18,031 nucleotides of DNA from Prevotella sp. (GCA_016291915.1 JAEEZP010000196.1:1-18031); one strand, 5' to 3'; shown: positions 5,047-14,082, counted from the first letter of the stretch. Numbers and translations: made by a program. Notes: a model not told the origin generated them from the letters alone.

Positions 5047-7893
5047 ATGAATAAAGAAGAAGGCATCATCTCGGTGTTGGGCGCAAGGGTCAACAACCTG
5101 AAGAACATCGATGTGGACATTCCCCGCGACAGTCTGACGGTGATTACCGGACTGAGCGGATCAGGAAAGTCATCATTGGCTTTCGACACGATCTTTGCTG
5201 AAGGGCAGCGTCGCTATCTGGAGACGTTCTCTGCCTATGCCCGTAACTTCATCGGTGGACTGGAGCGTCCTGATGTGGATAAGATCACCGGACTGAGTCC
5301 TGTGATCAGCATCGAGCAGAAGACCACCAACAAGAATCCCCGTTCTACCGTCGGTACCGTCACAGAAGTGTACGACTTCCTGCGACTCCTCTTTGCGCGT
5401 GCCGGCACCGCATATAGTTATATGACGGGTGAGAAGATGGTGAAATATACCGAGGAGAAAGTGCTTGACATGATACAGACCGACTATCTCGGCAAGAGCA
5501 TCTTCATCCTCGCCCCACTGGTACGAAACCGCAAGGGTCACTACCGGGAGCTCTTCGAGACGATGCGTAAGAAAGGGTATCTGTATATCCGCATCGATGA
5601 ACAGGTGCAGGAGATTACACGTGGCATGAAGGTGGACCGTTACAAAAACCATAATATCGAGGTGGTGATCGACAAGTTGAAGGTAGAACACGGGATTTCC
5701 GAAGACCGTTTGAAGCGCTCGGTAGCTACTGCCATGCGTCAGGGCAGCGGACTGATCATGATCATGGATAAGGACACTGGCAGGGCAAAGTATTACAGCA
5801 AGCGACTGATGTGTCCCACCACCAGCATCTCGTACGGTGATCCTGCCCCGAACAAATTCTCCTTCAACTCCTCGGAAGGTGCCTGTCCGGTATGCAAAGG
5901 ATTAGGGTATGTCAATGAGATAGACATGGACAAGGTGATTCCCGACAAGAACATGTCGATCTACGACGGCGCCATCGCACCGCTAGGTAAGTACAAGAAC
6001 CAGATGCTCTTCTGGCAGATAGAAGCAATCCTCCAGAAATACGACGAGAGTCTGAAGAGTCCGGTAAAGGATATCCCGGAGGATGCCATGCGTGAGATCC
6101 TCTACGGCACCTTCGGTTCGGTGAAGATCAGCAAAGAGGTGCTGCATACCACCAGTGATATGTTCATCTCGTTCGACGGTATCATCAAATACCTGCGTAA
6201 TGTGATGGAGCATGATGACAGTAAGAACGGACAGAAATGGGCCGATCAGTTCTTGGCGGTCACCACCTGTCCGGAATGTCATGGCAGCAGGCTCAACCGT
6301 GAGGCTACCTCTTATAAGATATGGGATAAGAACATCAGTGAACTGGCAGAGATGGATATCAGTGAGCTCGACAGTTGGCTCACCGAGGCACTGCCCCATC
6401 TGGAACCTCAGCAGCAGACGATAGCAGAAGAGATTGTCAAGGAGATACACAGCCGACTGGGGTTCATGCTCGATGTGGGGCTCGATTACCTGGCGCTCAA
6501 CCGGCAGTCTTCCTCTCTCTCGGGTGGTGAGAGTCAACGTATCCGTCTGGCCACACAGATCGGTTCACAGTTGGTGAACGTGTTGTATATCCTTGATGAG
6601 CCGAGTATCGGACTGCATCAGCGTGACAATCAGAAGTTGATCACCTCCCTGAAGGAGCTGCGTGATATCGGGAACACCGTCATCGTGGTAGAGCATGACA
6701 AAGACATGATGATGAATGCCGACTATCTGGTGGATATCGGTCCGAAGGCAGGGCGTAAGGGTGGAAAGGTGGTATTCCAAGGTACTCCCCGGCAGTTACT
6801 GGATATGCCAGAACATGAGCAGTCACTCACGGCACAGTATCTGGCTGGTAAGAAGAATATCGAGATACCGGAGCATCGCCGTGAGGGGAATAAGAAAAGC
6901 ATCACTATTTACGGTGCCAGTGGTAATAACCTGAAACACATCGACGTTACCTTCCCCTTAGGAATGCTCATTGTGGTAACCGGTGTCAGCGGATCGGGAA
7001 AATCCACTTTGGTGAATGAGACGTTGCAGCCCATCCTCTCGCAGCATTTCTACCGTTCTCTGAAGAAACCGATGGCATACGACCGGATAGAAGGCATTGA
7101 GCATATTGACAAGGTGGTGAATGTGGACCAGACCCCGATAGGGCGAACGCCCCGTTCGAATCCCGCCACCTATACCGGTGTGTTCAGTGATATCCGTTCG
7201 TTGTTCGTCAACCTGCCGGAAGCAAAGATCCGTGGTTATAAGCCCGGTCGCTTCTCTTTCAATGTCAAAGGAGGGCGATGTGAGACTTGCGGTGGTAACG
7301 GTTACAAGACGATAGAGATGAATTTCCTGCCAGATGTGATGGTGCCCTGTGAGGTATGTCACGGCAAACGTTATAACCGTGAGACGTTAGAGGTGAGATA
7401 CAAGGGCAAATCCATTGCGGATGTCCTGGACATGACCATCAACCAAGCGGTGGAGTTCTTTGAGAATGTTCCAGAGATACTGAGAAAGATCAAAACCATC
7501 CAGGAGGTAGGATTAGGATATATCAAGTTGGGACAGCCTTCAACAACCTTGTCGGGCGGTGAGAGTCAGCGTGTGAAGCTTGCCACAGAACTGGGTAAGA
7601 AAGATACGGGTAAGACCCTGTATATCCTCGATGAGCCTACCACAGGACTGCATTTTGAGGATATCCGTATTCTGATGGATGTGATGAACAAACTGGTGGA
7701 CCGTGGAAACTCGGTGATTATTATTGAGCACAACATGGATGTGATCAAGTTGGCCGACTATATCATCGACATGGGACCGGAAGGTGGTCGCAAAGGAGGT
7801 ATGGTGCTCAATACCGGAACACCTGAGGAAGTGGCGAAGAGTGATAAGGGATATACCGCAGAGTTCTTGCGTAAGGAACTATCGTTGACATAA
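5047..7893 (+). CDS. uvrA: UvrABC excinuclease subunit A
   Basis: This 948-residue protein is the damage-scanning ATPase of nucleotide excision repair, which loads UvrB at DNA lesions. Two ABC modules are visible. The first has Walker A GLSGSGKS (35-42), signature LSGGESQR (from 491) and Walker B LDEP (D517-E518). The second has GVSGSGKS (646-653), LSGGESQR (from 835) and LDEP (D862-E863). The second zinc module is intact, with C745-x2-C748-x19-C768-x2-C771. The first zinc site is incomplete: C256 is followed by PTT where a CxxC pair would be expected, while C280 and C283 are present. The length is normal for UvrA. It begins one base after the T9SS-sorted protein gene and should be co-transcribed with it. 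Its last 15 bases overlap rsmE on the other strand. Confidence 0.98.
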   Translation: MNKEEGIISVLGARVNNLKNIDVDIPRDSLTVITGLSGSGKSSLAFDTIFAEGQRRYLETFSAYARNFIGGLERPDVDKITGLSPVISIEQKTTNKNPRSTVGTVTEVYDFLRLLFARAGTAYSYMTGEKMVKYTEEKVLDMIQTDYLGKSIFILAPLVRNRKGHYRELFETMRKKGYLYIRIDEQVQEITRGMKVDRYKNHNIEVVIDKLKVEHGISEDRLKRSVATAMRQGSGLIMIMDKDTGRAKYYSKRLMCPTTSISYGDPAPNKFSFNSSEGACPVCKGLGYVNEIDMDKVIPDKNMSIYDGAIAPLGKYKNQMLFWQIEAILQKYDESLKSPVKDIPEDAMREILYGTFGSVKISKEVLHTTSDMFISFDGIIKYLRNVMEHDDSKNGQKWADQFLAVTTCPECHGSRLNREATSYKIWDKNISELAEMDISELDSWLTEALPHLEPQQQTIAEEIVKEIHSRLGFMLDVGLDYLALNRQSSSLSGGESQRIRLATQIGSQLVNVLYILDEPSIGLHQRDNQKLITSLKELRDIGNTVIVVEHDKDMMMNADYLVDIGPKAGRKGGKVVFQGTPRQLLDMPEHEQSLTAQYLAGKKNIEIPEHRREGNKKSITIYGASGNNLKHIDVTFPLGMLIVVTGVSGSGKSTLVNETLQPILSQHFYRSLKKPMAYDRIEGIEHIDKVVNVDQTPIGRTPRSNPATYTGVFSDIRSLFVNLPEAKIRGYKPGRFSFNVKGGRCETCGGNGYKTIEMNFLPDVMVPCEVCHGKRYNRETLEVRYKGKSIADVLDMTINQAVEFFENVPEILRKIKTIQEVGLGYIKLGQPSTTLSGGESQRVKLATELGKKDTGKTLYILDEPTTGLHFEDIRILMDVMNKLVDRGNSVIIIEHNMDVIKLADYIIDMGPEGGRKGGMVLNTGTPEEVAKSDKGYTAEFLRKELSLT

Positions 7894-8607
7894 CTGTGCC
7901 ATCATAACGGCAGAAAGGGCTGCTGTCTCGGTGCGCAACCGGGCGGCACCCAGACTGATGCTTATAAATCCCTGTTGGATGGCATACTGAACCTCATCGA
8001 CAGAGAAATCCCCTTCCGGACCGATCAGTATCGTGATCTCCCTCTCATCCGCAGCTTGCGGATGATGACACAGCAATTCAAAGAAATCTTCTTTCGCTAT
8101 CTCATCGTAACAATGAGCGATGAAACGCAGTCCTGTCGGATGACTGTCGATGAACGACTTGAAATCCACCATGTCGTTCACCTCCGGCACCCACGCTTTC
8201 TTACTCTGCTTGACAGCCGACAAGACAATCTTCTCCAAACGGTCGGTACGGATCACCTTCCTCTCAGAGAAACGGCAAGAGAGGAAAGAGAAGGTATCTA
8301 CCCCTATCTCCGTGGCTTTCTCCACGAACCACTCTACCCTATCCATCATCTTGGTGGGTGCCATCGCTATGTGCACACGACCTTTCCACAACCGTTGTTG
8401 CGGCAGTGTCTGTTGTATCTCGTAAAAACAATGCTTATTGTTCGTCTCCTTCACCACAGCATGATAGAACGAACCGGCTCCATCTGTGATAAACAACGGA
8501 TCACCTGCTGACAGTCGCAGTACCCGGACAGCATGTTTCGCTTCCTCCTCAGGCAGTTCCTGTTGGGTGGCTGCATCAGGAACATAGAAAAAATGCTCTT
8601 CTTTCAT
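7879..8607 (-). CDS. rsmE: 16S rRNA (uracil(1498)-N3)-methyltransferase
   Basis: This 242-residue SPOUT-fold enzyme methylates U1498 of 16S rRNA using S-adenosylmethionine. The N-terminal PUA-like part (HAVRVLRLSAGDPLFITDG, about 25-43) and the knot motifs IGPEGDFS (195-202) and LGAARLRTETAA (219-230) are the family signatures. The length is typical. The ATG at 8607 overlaps the stop of the upstream nuclease gene by four bases (ATGA), so translation is probably coupled. The TAG stop at 7879 lies inside the 3' end of uvrA, an antisense tail-to-tail overlap of 15 bases with no terminator visible between the genes. Confidence 0.95.
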   Translation of the reverse strand: MKEEHFFYVPDAATQQELPEEEAKHAVRVLRLSAGDPLFITDGAGSFYHAVVKETNNKHCFYEIQQTLPQQRLWKGRVHIAMAPTKMMDRVEWFVEKATEIGVDTFSFLSCRFSERKVIRTDRLEKIVLSAVKQSKKAWVPEVNDMVDFKSFIDSHPTGLRFIAHCYDEIAKEDFFELLCHHPQAADEREITILIGPEGDFSVDEVQYAIQQGFISISLGAARLRTETAALSAVMMAQLCQR

Positions 8608-9164
8608 TCTGTTGATGATAACCGGATGTTTCTGCGGCGCTGTTCATCACGCAGATGTGATGCTATCTCGTAATTCTCTTCCTCAATAGCTCTTTCAAGA
8701 GCCTTTGAGATCATTTCATTAGACATCGTATTGATAGGCAATGAGATACCGTTGGTGTTCGGATAATACTTCATCGACTGCTGTGCCATGAGGAAACGGT
8801 CGATATACAGGGGTATCCCACTGGCTATCGACAGTAAGACAGCATCGCTGGCACGTATCGGAATAGGCTCCTGTGAGAAGGGATGGTATAGTCCCACCTT
8901 ATACTGTCCGTCGATGATATTACTGATATACAGCATCATATCCGTACAGTGAGCTGCTCCCAAGAGGGTGGCAAACACCTCCGGGAGCATGATTTCAGTG
9001 ATCGGTACTTTCTTCACCCGCAATTCTATCTGTACGGCCATGGCATGGTCGCAGAAGAGTGTCAACTGCCTTTGCTCCTCCATATCCGTAAGGATGAGCA
9101 GACACATCTCTTCCGATCCTACAATCTCAGAGACAGATTTGAATTGCAGACGTACCTTCTCCAT
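8604..9164 (-). CDS. Bifunctional nuclease (DUF151) family protein with C-terminal UVR motif
   Basis: This 186-residue protein has an N-terminal domain of about 130 residues of the bifunctional nuclease (BFN, DUF151) family. IPIRASDAVLLSIASGIPLYI (101-121) matches the family's hallmark SDAxxLA-type segment, and GAAHCTDMMLYI is also typical. A UvrB/UvrC-type motif follows at about 153-178 (LERAIEEENYEIASHLRDEQ), a short helical hairpin known for protein contacts in UvrB and UvrC. Family members have been reported with DNase and RNase activity; whether this one is active is inference. It sits between nupG (6-base gap) and rsmE (4-base overlap) and looks co-transcribed with both. Confidence 0.88.
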   Translation of the reverse strand: MEKVRLQFKSVSEIVGSEEMCLLILTDMEEQRQLTLFCDHAMAVQIELRVKKVPITEIMLPEVFATLLGAAHCTDMMLYISNIIDGQYKVGLYHPFSQEPIPIRASDAVLLSIASGIPLYIDRFLMAQQSMKYYPNTNGISLPINTMSNEMISKALERAIEEENYEIASHLRDEQRRRNIRLSSTE

Positions 9165-9170
9165 GACCCT

Positions 9171-10490
9171 TTATCCTTTTACTTTCTCAGGACGGAAAAC
9201 AAGGGCGAAAGAAACACCGACGATCAATGCGAAGGTAGCGAAGATGAACCAGCATGTAGGCCAACTACCTACGAGATAGCCGTTCTCCCACTGACAGAAG
9301 TGGTTGACGATCTCTCCTGCTGCCAGTGTTCCTACGGTAGCACCGATACCATTGGTCATCATCATGAACAGTCCCTGTGCAGATGCCTTTACCGATGGCT
9401 CGCATTCCTGATCGACAAAGATACCGCCGGAGACATTGAAGAAGTCGAATGCCACTCCGTAAACGATACATGACAGGATAAAGAGGAGTACGCCCGGCAT
9501 AGCTGGGTTACCCAAACCGAAGAAGCCGAAACGGAACACCCATGCGAACATTGACATGAGCATAACGACCTTGATACCGAAACGCTTCAGGAAGAACGGG
9601 ATCATCAGGATACAGAGGGCCTCACTGATCTGAGAGATGGATGTCAGCAAGGTGGCATTGTTGGCTGCGAACGATGTGGATACCGCCACATCGGCAGACC
9701 CCTTGAAACTGGTGATGAACGGTCCTGCATAACCATTTGTCACCTGGAGGCACATACCAAGCAGAGCTGAGAAGATGAAGAACAACGCCATCTTCTTGGT
9801 CTTGAACAACTTAAACGCATTCAAGCCGAAAGACTCCGCCAATGACATCTTGCCTTCCTTCTTCATCAAGCGGCATTCCGGCAGGGTGAAGCAATAGCCG
9901 AAAAGAATCAGGCTCAACACACCTGATACAAAGAACTGCATATAGGTATATTGGAACTTATGTGCATTCTCAGCCAAAGTGAATGAGAAAGATCCATTAT
10001 CCCAAACGGCACAGTTGACAAACCACATGGTAGCAATGAAACCGATGGTACCCAGCACACGGATGGGTGGGAAGTCCTTTACTGTGTCAAGCCCTTCCTT
10101 TTTCAATGCACTGAAAGCAGTGGTATTGGCAAGAGCAATCGTCGGCATGAAGAAAGCAACGCTTATCGTGTAGAAGGCAATGAACAATCCCTTGTGCGGC
10201 AGTTCCTGACCAAACCCGGCTTGTACACCCATCCACCAGCAGCCTAACATGAATATTCCTGCTGCCAGGTGACAAAGACCTAACAGTCGCTGGGGTTGAA
10301 TCCACTTGTCTGCAACAATACCCATCAATGTAGGCATGAAAATGGAGACGATGCCTTGAATGGCATAAAACCACGATATTTGACTACCCAAGCCAGCTAT
10401 TCCCAGATAGTTTCCCATACATGTCAGATAAGCTCCCCAGACAGCAAACTCCAGGAAGTTCATAATCGACAAACGAATTTTGAGGTTCAT
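9171..10490 (-). CDS. nupG: Nucleoside:proton symporter (NupG/XapB family)
   Basis: This 439-residue inner-membrane protein of the major facilitator superfamily should import nucleosides with protons. The start MNLKIRLSIMNFLEFAVWG, the loop DFPPIRVLGTIGFI (about 138-151), SQISEALCILMIPFFLKR and FDFFNVSGGIFVDQE, and SAQGLFMMMTNG near the C-terminus closely parallel Escherichia coli NupG as I recall it. About 12 hydrophobic segments fit the family, and the length is normal. ATG 10490 opens directly with the conserved MNLK sequence. It is the first gene of a three-gene unit with the nuclease-family protein and rsmE. A promoter-like sequence lies 63-90 bases upstream. Its substrates (purine versus pyrimidine nucleosides) cannot be resolved. 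Confidence 0.92.
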   Translation of the reverse strand: MNLKIRLSIMNFLEFAVWGAYLTCMGNYLGIAGLGSQISWFYAIQGIVSIFMPTLMGIVADKWIQPQRLLGLCHLAAGIFMLGCWWMGVQAGFGQELPHKGLFIAFYTISVAFFMPTIALANTTAFSALKKEGLDTVKDFPPIRVLGTIGFIATMWFVNCAVWDNGSFSFTLAENAHKFQYTYMQFFVSGVLSLILFGYCFTLPECRLMKKEGKMSLAESFGLNAFKLFKTKKMALFFIFSALLGMCLQVTNGYAGPFITSFKGSADVAVSTSFAANNATLLTSISQISEALCILMIPFFLKRFGIKVVMLMSMFAWVFRFGFFGLGNPAMPGVLLFILSCIVYGVAFDFFNVSGGIFVDQECEPSVKASAQGLFMMMTNGIGATVGTLAAGEIVNHFCQWENGYLVGSWPTCWFIFATFALIVGVSFALVFRPEKVKG

Positions 10491-10552
10491 AAGCTATGTA
10501 TTAAAATTTTTTTCAGTAAAGACAGAGACTCCCTCTAATAAGATTCTCCGTG

Positions 10553-10580
10553 CAAAGATAATAAAAAAATTTTAATACAA
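10553..10580 (-). promoter_or_regulatory. Probable promoter for nupG
   Basis: Read on the minus strand, TATCTTTG (complement of 10553-10560) is a perfect -7 box and TTG (complement of 10578-10580) lies 17 bases upstream of it, slightly closer than the usual 19. Transcription would start near 10547, about 57 bases before the ATG at 10490. The surrounding DNA is very AT-rich. Confidence 0.6.
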
Positions 10581-10591
10581 GTATATATATA

Positions 10592-10624
10592 AAATAAAAA
10601 TTGATTGTCTCACGACAACCAATC
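10592..10624 (-). terminator. Probable intrinsic terminator after the DUF3256-type gene
   Basis: TTGTC (10605-10609) and GACAA (10614-10618) form a stem with loop TCAC. The flanking GAT and ATC bases can extend it around a bulged CC. On the minus strand the stem is followed by AATTTTTATTTT (complement of 10591-10602), a good U tract. It lies about 100 bases past the stop of the gene ending at 10723, so that transcript would have a long 3' untranslated tail. The plus-strand side (10619-10650) carries a motif shared with the candidate sRNA at 14118. Confidence 0.6.
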
Positions 10625-10722
10625 TTTATTAACCTTAATAATCTAATACCATGAAAAACACTTTGCAAATTTATAAAAAAACCAACGAAATCGCAAGAAA
10701 ATACAAATGTACGAACGTAATT

Positions 10723-11373
10723 TTAACTTTCATTAAATATTTCGCCGTTCCATTTATACTTTCTTTGCTTTATGATTGCACGAATCAGTTTTTCTTCATC
10801 CTTATTCATATAAGGGGTAGAAATCTCAAAAAGCAGTGTTTTCCCATCTTTTAAACCACTGATTTTTAGTCCGATAGGATCCATCATCGACTTGAGTTCC
10901 TCATAGCGGTCGATACTCATAGTGTCGGGACGCTCTGTAAAAATATTGAGCAGACTGTCTCGATCACTGGTAAACGGCAGACCGAAACAGTGAGGAATGT
11001 GTGTCCAATCAGCATGATAGAAAGTGATCTCACTATCGATATAGGGAGCATTCACCGTCTTGATCATGCAATAGACCGGTGCTACACTGTCGTTGGTCTC
11101 AAGCACCTTCAACTTCAAGTCAGTAATATCATTGAGACGGATTGACAGATCATGGGTAGAGAGACTATCCATCACCCCTTGTCCGAGGAACAGATTCTTC
11201 ACTTGTGAAGTCACCTTCATATCCATATAGTCCATATGCTCCTGACGAAGATTCTTATTCAGATATGCAATGATAGTGTCGGGCATGCTCAGCCACGCAT
11301 TACGGACCGGTGTCTGGGCATCGGCGGTGGTGAACCATCCTATTATCATAACGATCAAACACAAACGTTTCAT
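10723..11373 (-). CDS. DUF3256-family secreted protein
   Basis: This 216-residue protein has a signal peptide (MKRLCLIVMIIGWFTTADA, then QTP). The mature part begins with a segment of the type WLSMPDTIIAYLNKNLRQE, HMDYMDMKVTSQVKNLFLG and STHDLSIRLND. I recognise these as features of DUF3256, a Bacteroidales family of unknown function probably located in the periplasm or outer envelope. No lipobox or catalytic motif is visible. The C-terminal YMNKDEEKLIRAIIKQRKY is typical of its end. It starts 22 bases after the GH2 gene and probably shares its transcript, but the pairing may be positional only. The function is not known. Confidence 0.8.
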   Translation of the reverse strand: MKRLCLIVMIIGWFTTADAQTPVRNAWLSMPDTIIAYLNKNLRQEHMDYMDMKVTSQVKNLFLGQGVMDSLSTHDLSIRLNDITDLKLKVLETNDSVAPVYCMIKTVNAPYIDSEITFYHADWTHIPHCFGLPFTSDRDSLLNIFTERPDTMSIDRYEELKSMMDPIGLKISGLKDGKTLLFEISTPYMNKDEEKLIRAIIKQRKYKWNGEIFNES

Positions 11374-11395
11374 GATGATATTCTTTTGATGATGT

Positions 11396-13828
11396 TCAAT
11401 GGGTATTAATAATTATTTCCGACTCCAAATGACGAGCAGGATCACTTACCTTCAGTGTCATACTCCCCGCAGTATCTGAAGAACGCACGATAACAACCAG
11501 TTGTCCGTGGAACAGTTGCATGGTAGGTTGGGTAAACGGTTCCAAAGATGTAGCATCCCCATTGCATGCAGCCTGGAATGCTCCATTTCCGCTAACGGTA
11601 AATGTGAGTGAATCATCGGCATCAGGAATCAATGTACCTTCTTCATCCGTTAAAGAGACGGTGATGAACGACAGGTCCTCTCCGTCGGCTTTGATCTGTT
11701 GCCGGTCGCATTGTAATAACAGCTTACTCGGTTGTCCGGCAGTCTTCACACTTTCCTCTCCTGCAACCTTTCCTTCTTTGTCATAAACGACAACCTTCAA
11801 TTCACCGGGTTCGTACACCACCTTATTCCATCTCAGACGGTAACGGTCCAGATAAGCAGCCCCACCTTCTTCGAAGCCTTTATCACGGATATTCTGTTTC
11901 TGAATCTTTCCGTAACTCTTGCCATTGACAAACAGTTCCGCCGTTGGATAATCAGTATAACAATATACGGGTATGTTCTTGCCTATCATCTTCTTATCCC
12001 ATGTCCAATGAGGTAACAGATGAATGGTATGCTGCTGTTTGTTCCACACAGAACGATAGAGGTAATAACGTTCTTTAGGCAGTCCCGCCAAATCACAGAT
12101 ACCAAAATAACTGCTTCTGCTGGGCCAATACTCATCATACGGAGTTGGCTCTCCAAGATAGTCATAGCCTGTCCAGACAAACTGCCCTATTGTATATGGC
12201 AGATCGTCCATCGCTACAAAGTCAGCTTCCGGCAGATTACTCCATGAGCAATATTCCGTATCGTAACCCGTGCACTGTCCGTCGTCGTATACCTGATGGT
12301 TGGAAACAACTACCGGCAGTTTATATACACCACGGCTGCTCACTGTTGATGCCGTCTCAGAACCAAGGATGAATCCCTGAGGTAACTGATCGATATGTTT
12401 GGGGTATTTATATACGCGGTAATTGTAACCGGGAATATCCATTACCTTTGCAAATCCCGATTTCAGCGCCTCATCAGCCCTGTCAAGTCCTTGTGTTACC
12501 GGACGGGTAGGATCAAGTTGATGACAGAGGTTCTGGAGACGACGACTGATCTCCCTACCCTCTTCGCTCCACTGCTCAGGAATCTCATTTCCTATGCTCC
12601 ACATGATGATAGAGGGATGGTTACGATGTGCCAACACCAGGTTGGTGATATCCTTGTCACTCCACTCCTTGAAGAAACGGGCATAACCGTTCTTGCACTT
12701 AGGATAGATCCACATATCGAAACTCTCTGCCATTACCATCATGCCCAAAGAGTCACAGATCTCCATCTGCCATTGTGAAGGCATGTTATGACTGGTACGA
12801 ATCGCATCGGCACCCATCTCCTTCATGGTCTTGATCTGTCGTATCAATGCCGCTTTATTGACAGCAGCGCCCAAAGGACCTAAGTCATGATGCAGGCACA
12901 CACCCTGAATCTTTCTGCTTACGCCATTCAACTGGAAGCCTTTCTCACGGTCAACCTTTATCATCCGGATACCAGTGTTGAGCTGATACTCATCTATCAA
13001 CTTATGATCCTTGAACAATTGGAATTTCACGGTGTACAGATAAGGGTTCTCCGGTGTCCACAACTGTGGTTTATTGACGGTTAATGATGTAGTCACCTTA
13101 CCATCTGCGGGAACATCACAATGTGATGCCGTTACCGTGTAACCATTTTTATTCAACAGTTTTATTTCCACGGCATAATTCCCTTTGTTATCGATATCCC
13201 GCAATTGTGTGTCTATATCAATACCGGCCATCTCCTTATTAATAAAAGAGGTACGCACGAAGGAATGCCATTCATCGATATGGGCAGCATTGTAGCACTG
13301 CAGCCATACAGGACGGTAAAGACCCGCGCCGGGATACCATCGGCTGCTCTCCTCAAGATTGTTCAGTTGTACCTCTAACTGATTCTTTCCACCTTTTATT
13401 ATATAAGGAGTAATGTCTATTCTGAAAGTATTATAACCATAAGCCCATCCACCGGCATATTTACCATTAATAAATACCTGTGGCTCACTCATAGCCCCAT
13501 CGAATACCAGCTCTGCCTTGGCAGCCTCAACAGGGACTTCAAGGGTTCTTCTGTAATATCCCTTTCCTATCCATGGCAGTGCACCGGAACGTCCCGACTT
13601 CTCTGTTGCCTGTTTTTCTCCATTCTGCACAATGGCCACATTCTGCAGATCCCATTTCTTATCAAACGGTCCGGAGATAGCCCAATCATGAGGGATTGTC
13701 ACTTTCTTCCACTGTTGCTTATCAAAAGAGAATTCCCAATCGTCGGTTAGACACTCCACAGTCCGAACCTGTGCACAGACAGGACACAGACTGATAAGAA
13801 AACCCATATAAAGTAAGAATCTTTTCAT
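11396..13828 (-). CDS. Secreted glycoside hydrolase family 2 (beta-galactosidase-like)
   Basis: This 810-residue exported enzyme has a signal peptide (residues 1-20, ending CPVCAQ). The sugar-binding jelly-roll domain is at about 22-185 (FDGAMSEPQVFINGKYAGG), an Ig-like domain at about 186-290, and the TIM barrel at about 295-600. The acid/base is probably Glu415 in IMWSIGNE, and the nucleophile is probably Glu491 in ILGSETAS. DAIRTSHNMPS (341-351) is the GH2 barrel signature. A DUF4982-like domain (about 615-690) and a final Ig/invasin-like domain (about 700-800) complete it. Known relatives cleave beta-galactosides from plant or host glycans, but GH2 also includes mannosidases and glucuronidases, so the substrate is uncertain. 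No SusC/D pair or regulator lies alongside, so it is not in an obvious polysaccharide utilisation locus. Confidence 0.93.
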   Translation of the reverse strand: MKRFLLYMGFLISLCPVCAQVRTVECLTDDWEFSFDKQQWKKVTIPHDWAISGPFDKKWDLQNVAIVQNGEKQATEKSGRSGALPWIGKGYYRRTLEVPVEAAKAELVFDGAMSEPQVFINGKYAGGWAYGYNTFRIDITPYIIKGGKNQLEVQLNNLEESSRWYPGAGLYRPVWLQCYNAAHIDEWHSFVRTSFINKEMAGIDIDTQLRDIDNKGNYAVEIKLLNKNGYTVTASHCDVPADGKVTTSLTVNKPQLWTPENPYLYTVKFQLFKDHKLIDEYQLNTGIRMIKVDREKGFQLNGVSRKIQGVCLHHDLGPLGAAVNKAALIRQIKTMKEMGADAIRTSHNMPSQWQMEICDSLGMMVMAESFDMWIYPKCKNGYARFFKEWSDKDITNLVLAHRNHPSIIMWSIGNEIPEQWSEEGREISRRLQNLCHQLDPTRPVTQGLDRADEALKSGFAKVMDIPGYNYRVYKYPKHIDQLPQGFILGSETASTVSSRGVYKLPVVVSNHQVYDDGQCTGYDTEYCSWSNLPEADFVAMDDLPYTIGQFVWTGYDYLGEPTPYDEYWPSRSSYFGICDLAGLPKERYYLYRSVWNKQQHTIHLLPHWTWDKKMIGKNIPVYCYTDYPTAELFVNGKSYGKIQKQNIRDKGFEEGGAAYLDRYRLRWNKVVYEPGELKVVVYDKEGKVAGEESVKTAGQPSKLLLQCDRQQIKADGEDLSFITVSLTDEEGTLIPDADDSLTFTVSGNGAFQAACNGDATSLEPFTQPTMQLFHGQLVVIVRSSDTAGSMTLKVSDPARHLESEIIINTH

Positions 13829-13852
13829 GCTGTTGAATCAATATTTAGCCCA

Positions 13853-13860
13853 CAAATTTA
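13853..13860 (-). promoter_or_regulatory. Possible -7 box for the GH2 gene
   Basis: The minus strand reads TAAATTTG (complement of 13853-13860), fitting TAnnTTTG, about 25 bases before the ATG at 13828. No convincing TTTG lies 19 bases upstream: the region is a run of A and T, with the nearest TTG 28 bases away. The promoter is therefore weak or regulated by an activator. Confidence 0.45.
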
Positions 13861-14082
13861 CTTATTTTTTTTTATTCTCCCTAAAAAACAACTACTATTT
13901 ATCCTTTTTCTTTTTAAGAAAAGAAAATACTATTTTTAAAAAGAAATAGCAAGTGTTATCTAATTATTACTAAAACGTATTTTATTCTATATTTATAACG
14001 GTCCTAAATTGTTAATTAATTATAAATACCGAAAATGTGTACCCACACAAAAAAAGTTGTAGAAAAAAAACGCCTTTTTTCT

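Noticed and set aside
10651..10854. A plus-strand reading frame of 67 codons starting just after CTAATACC.
   Set aside because: Its second two-thirds lie antisense inside the DUF3256-type gene, no promoter is seen upstream, and the product matches nothing I recognise. Kept only as a possible remnant leader context.
13906..14049. Several AT-rich palindromes as possible regulatory sites of the GH2 gene.
   Set aside because: In DNA this AT-rich, short A/T palindromes are expected by chance, and none is positioned at the promoter or followed by a T tract.
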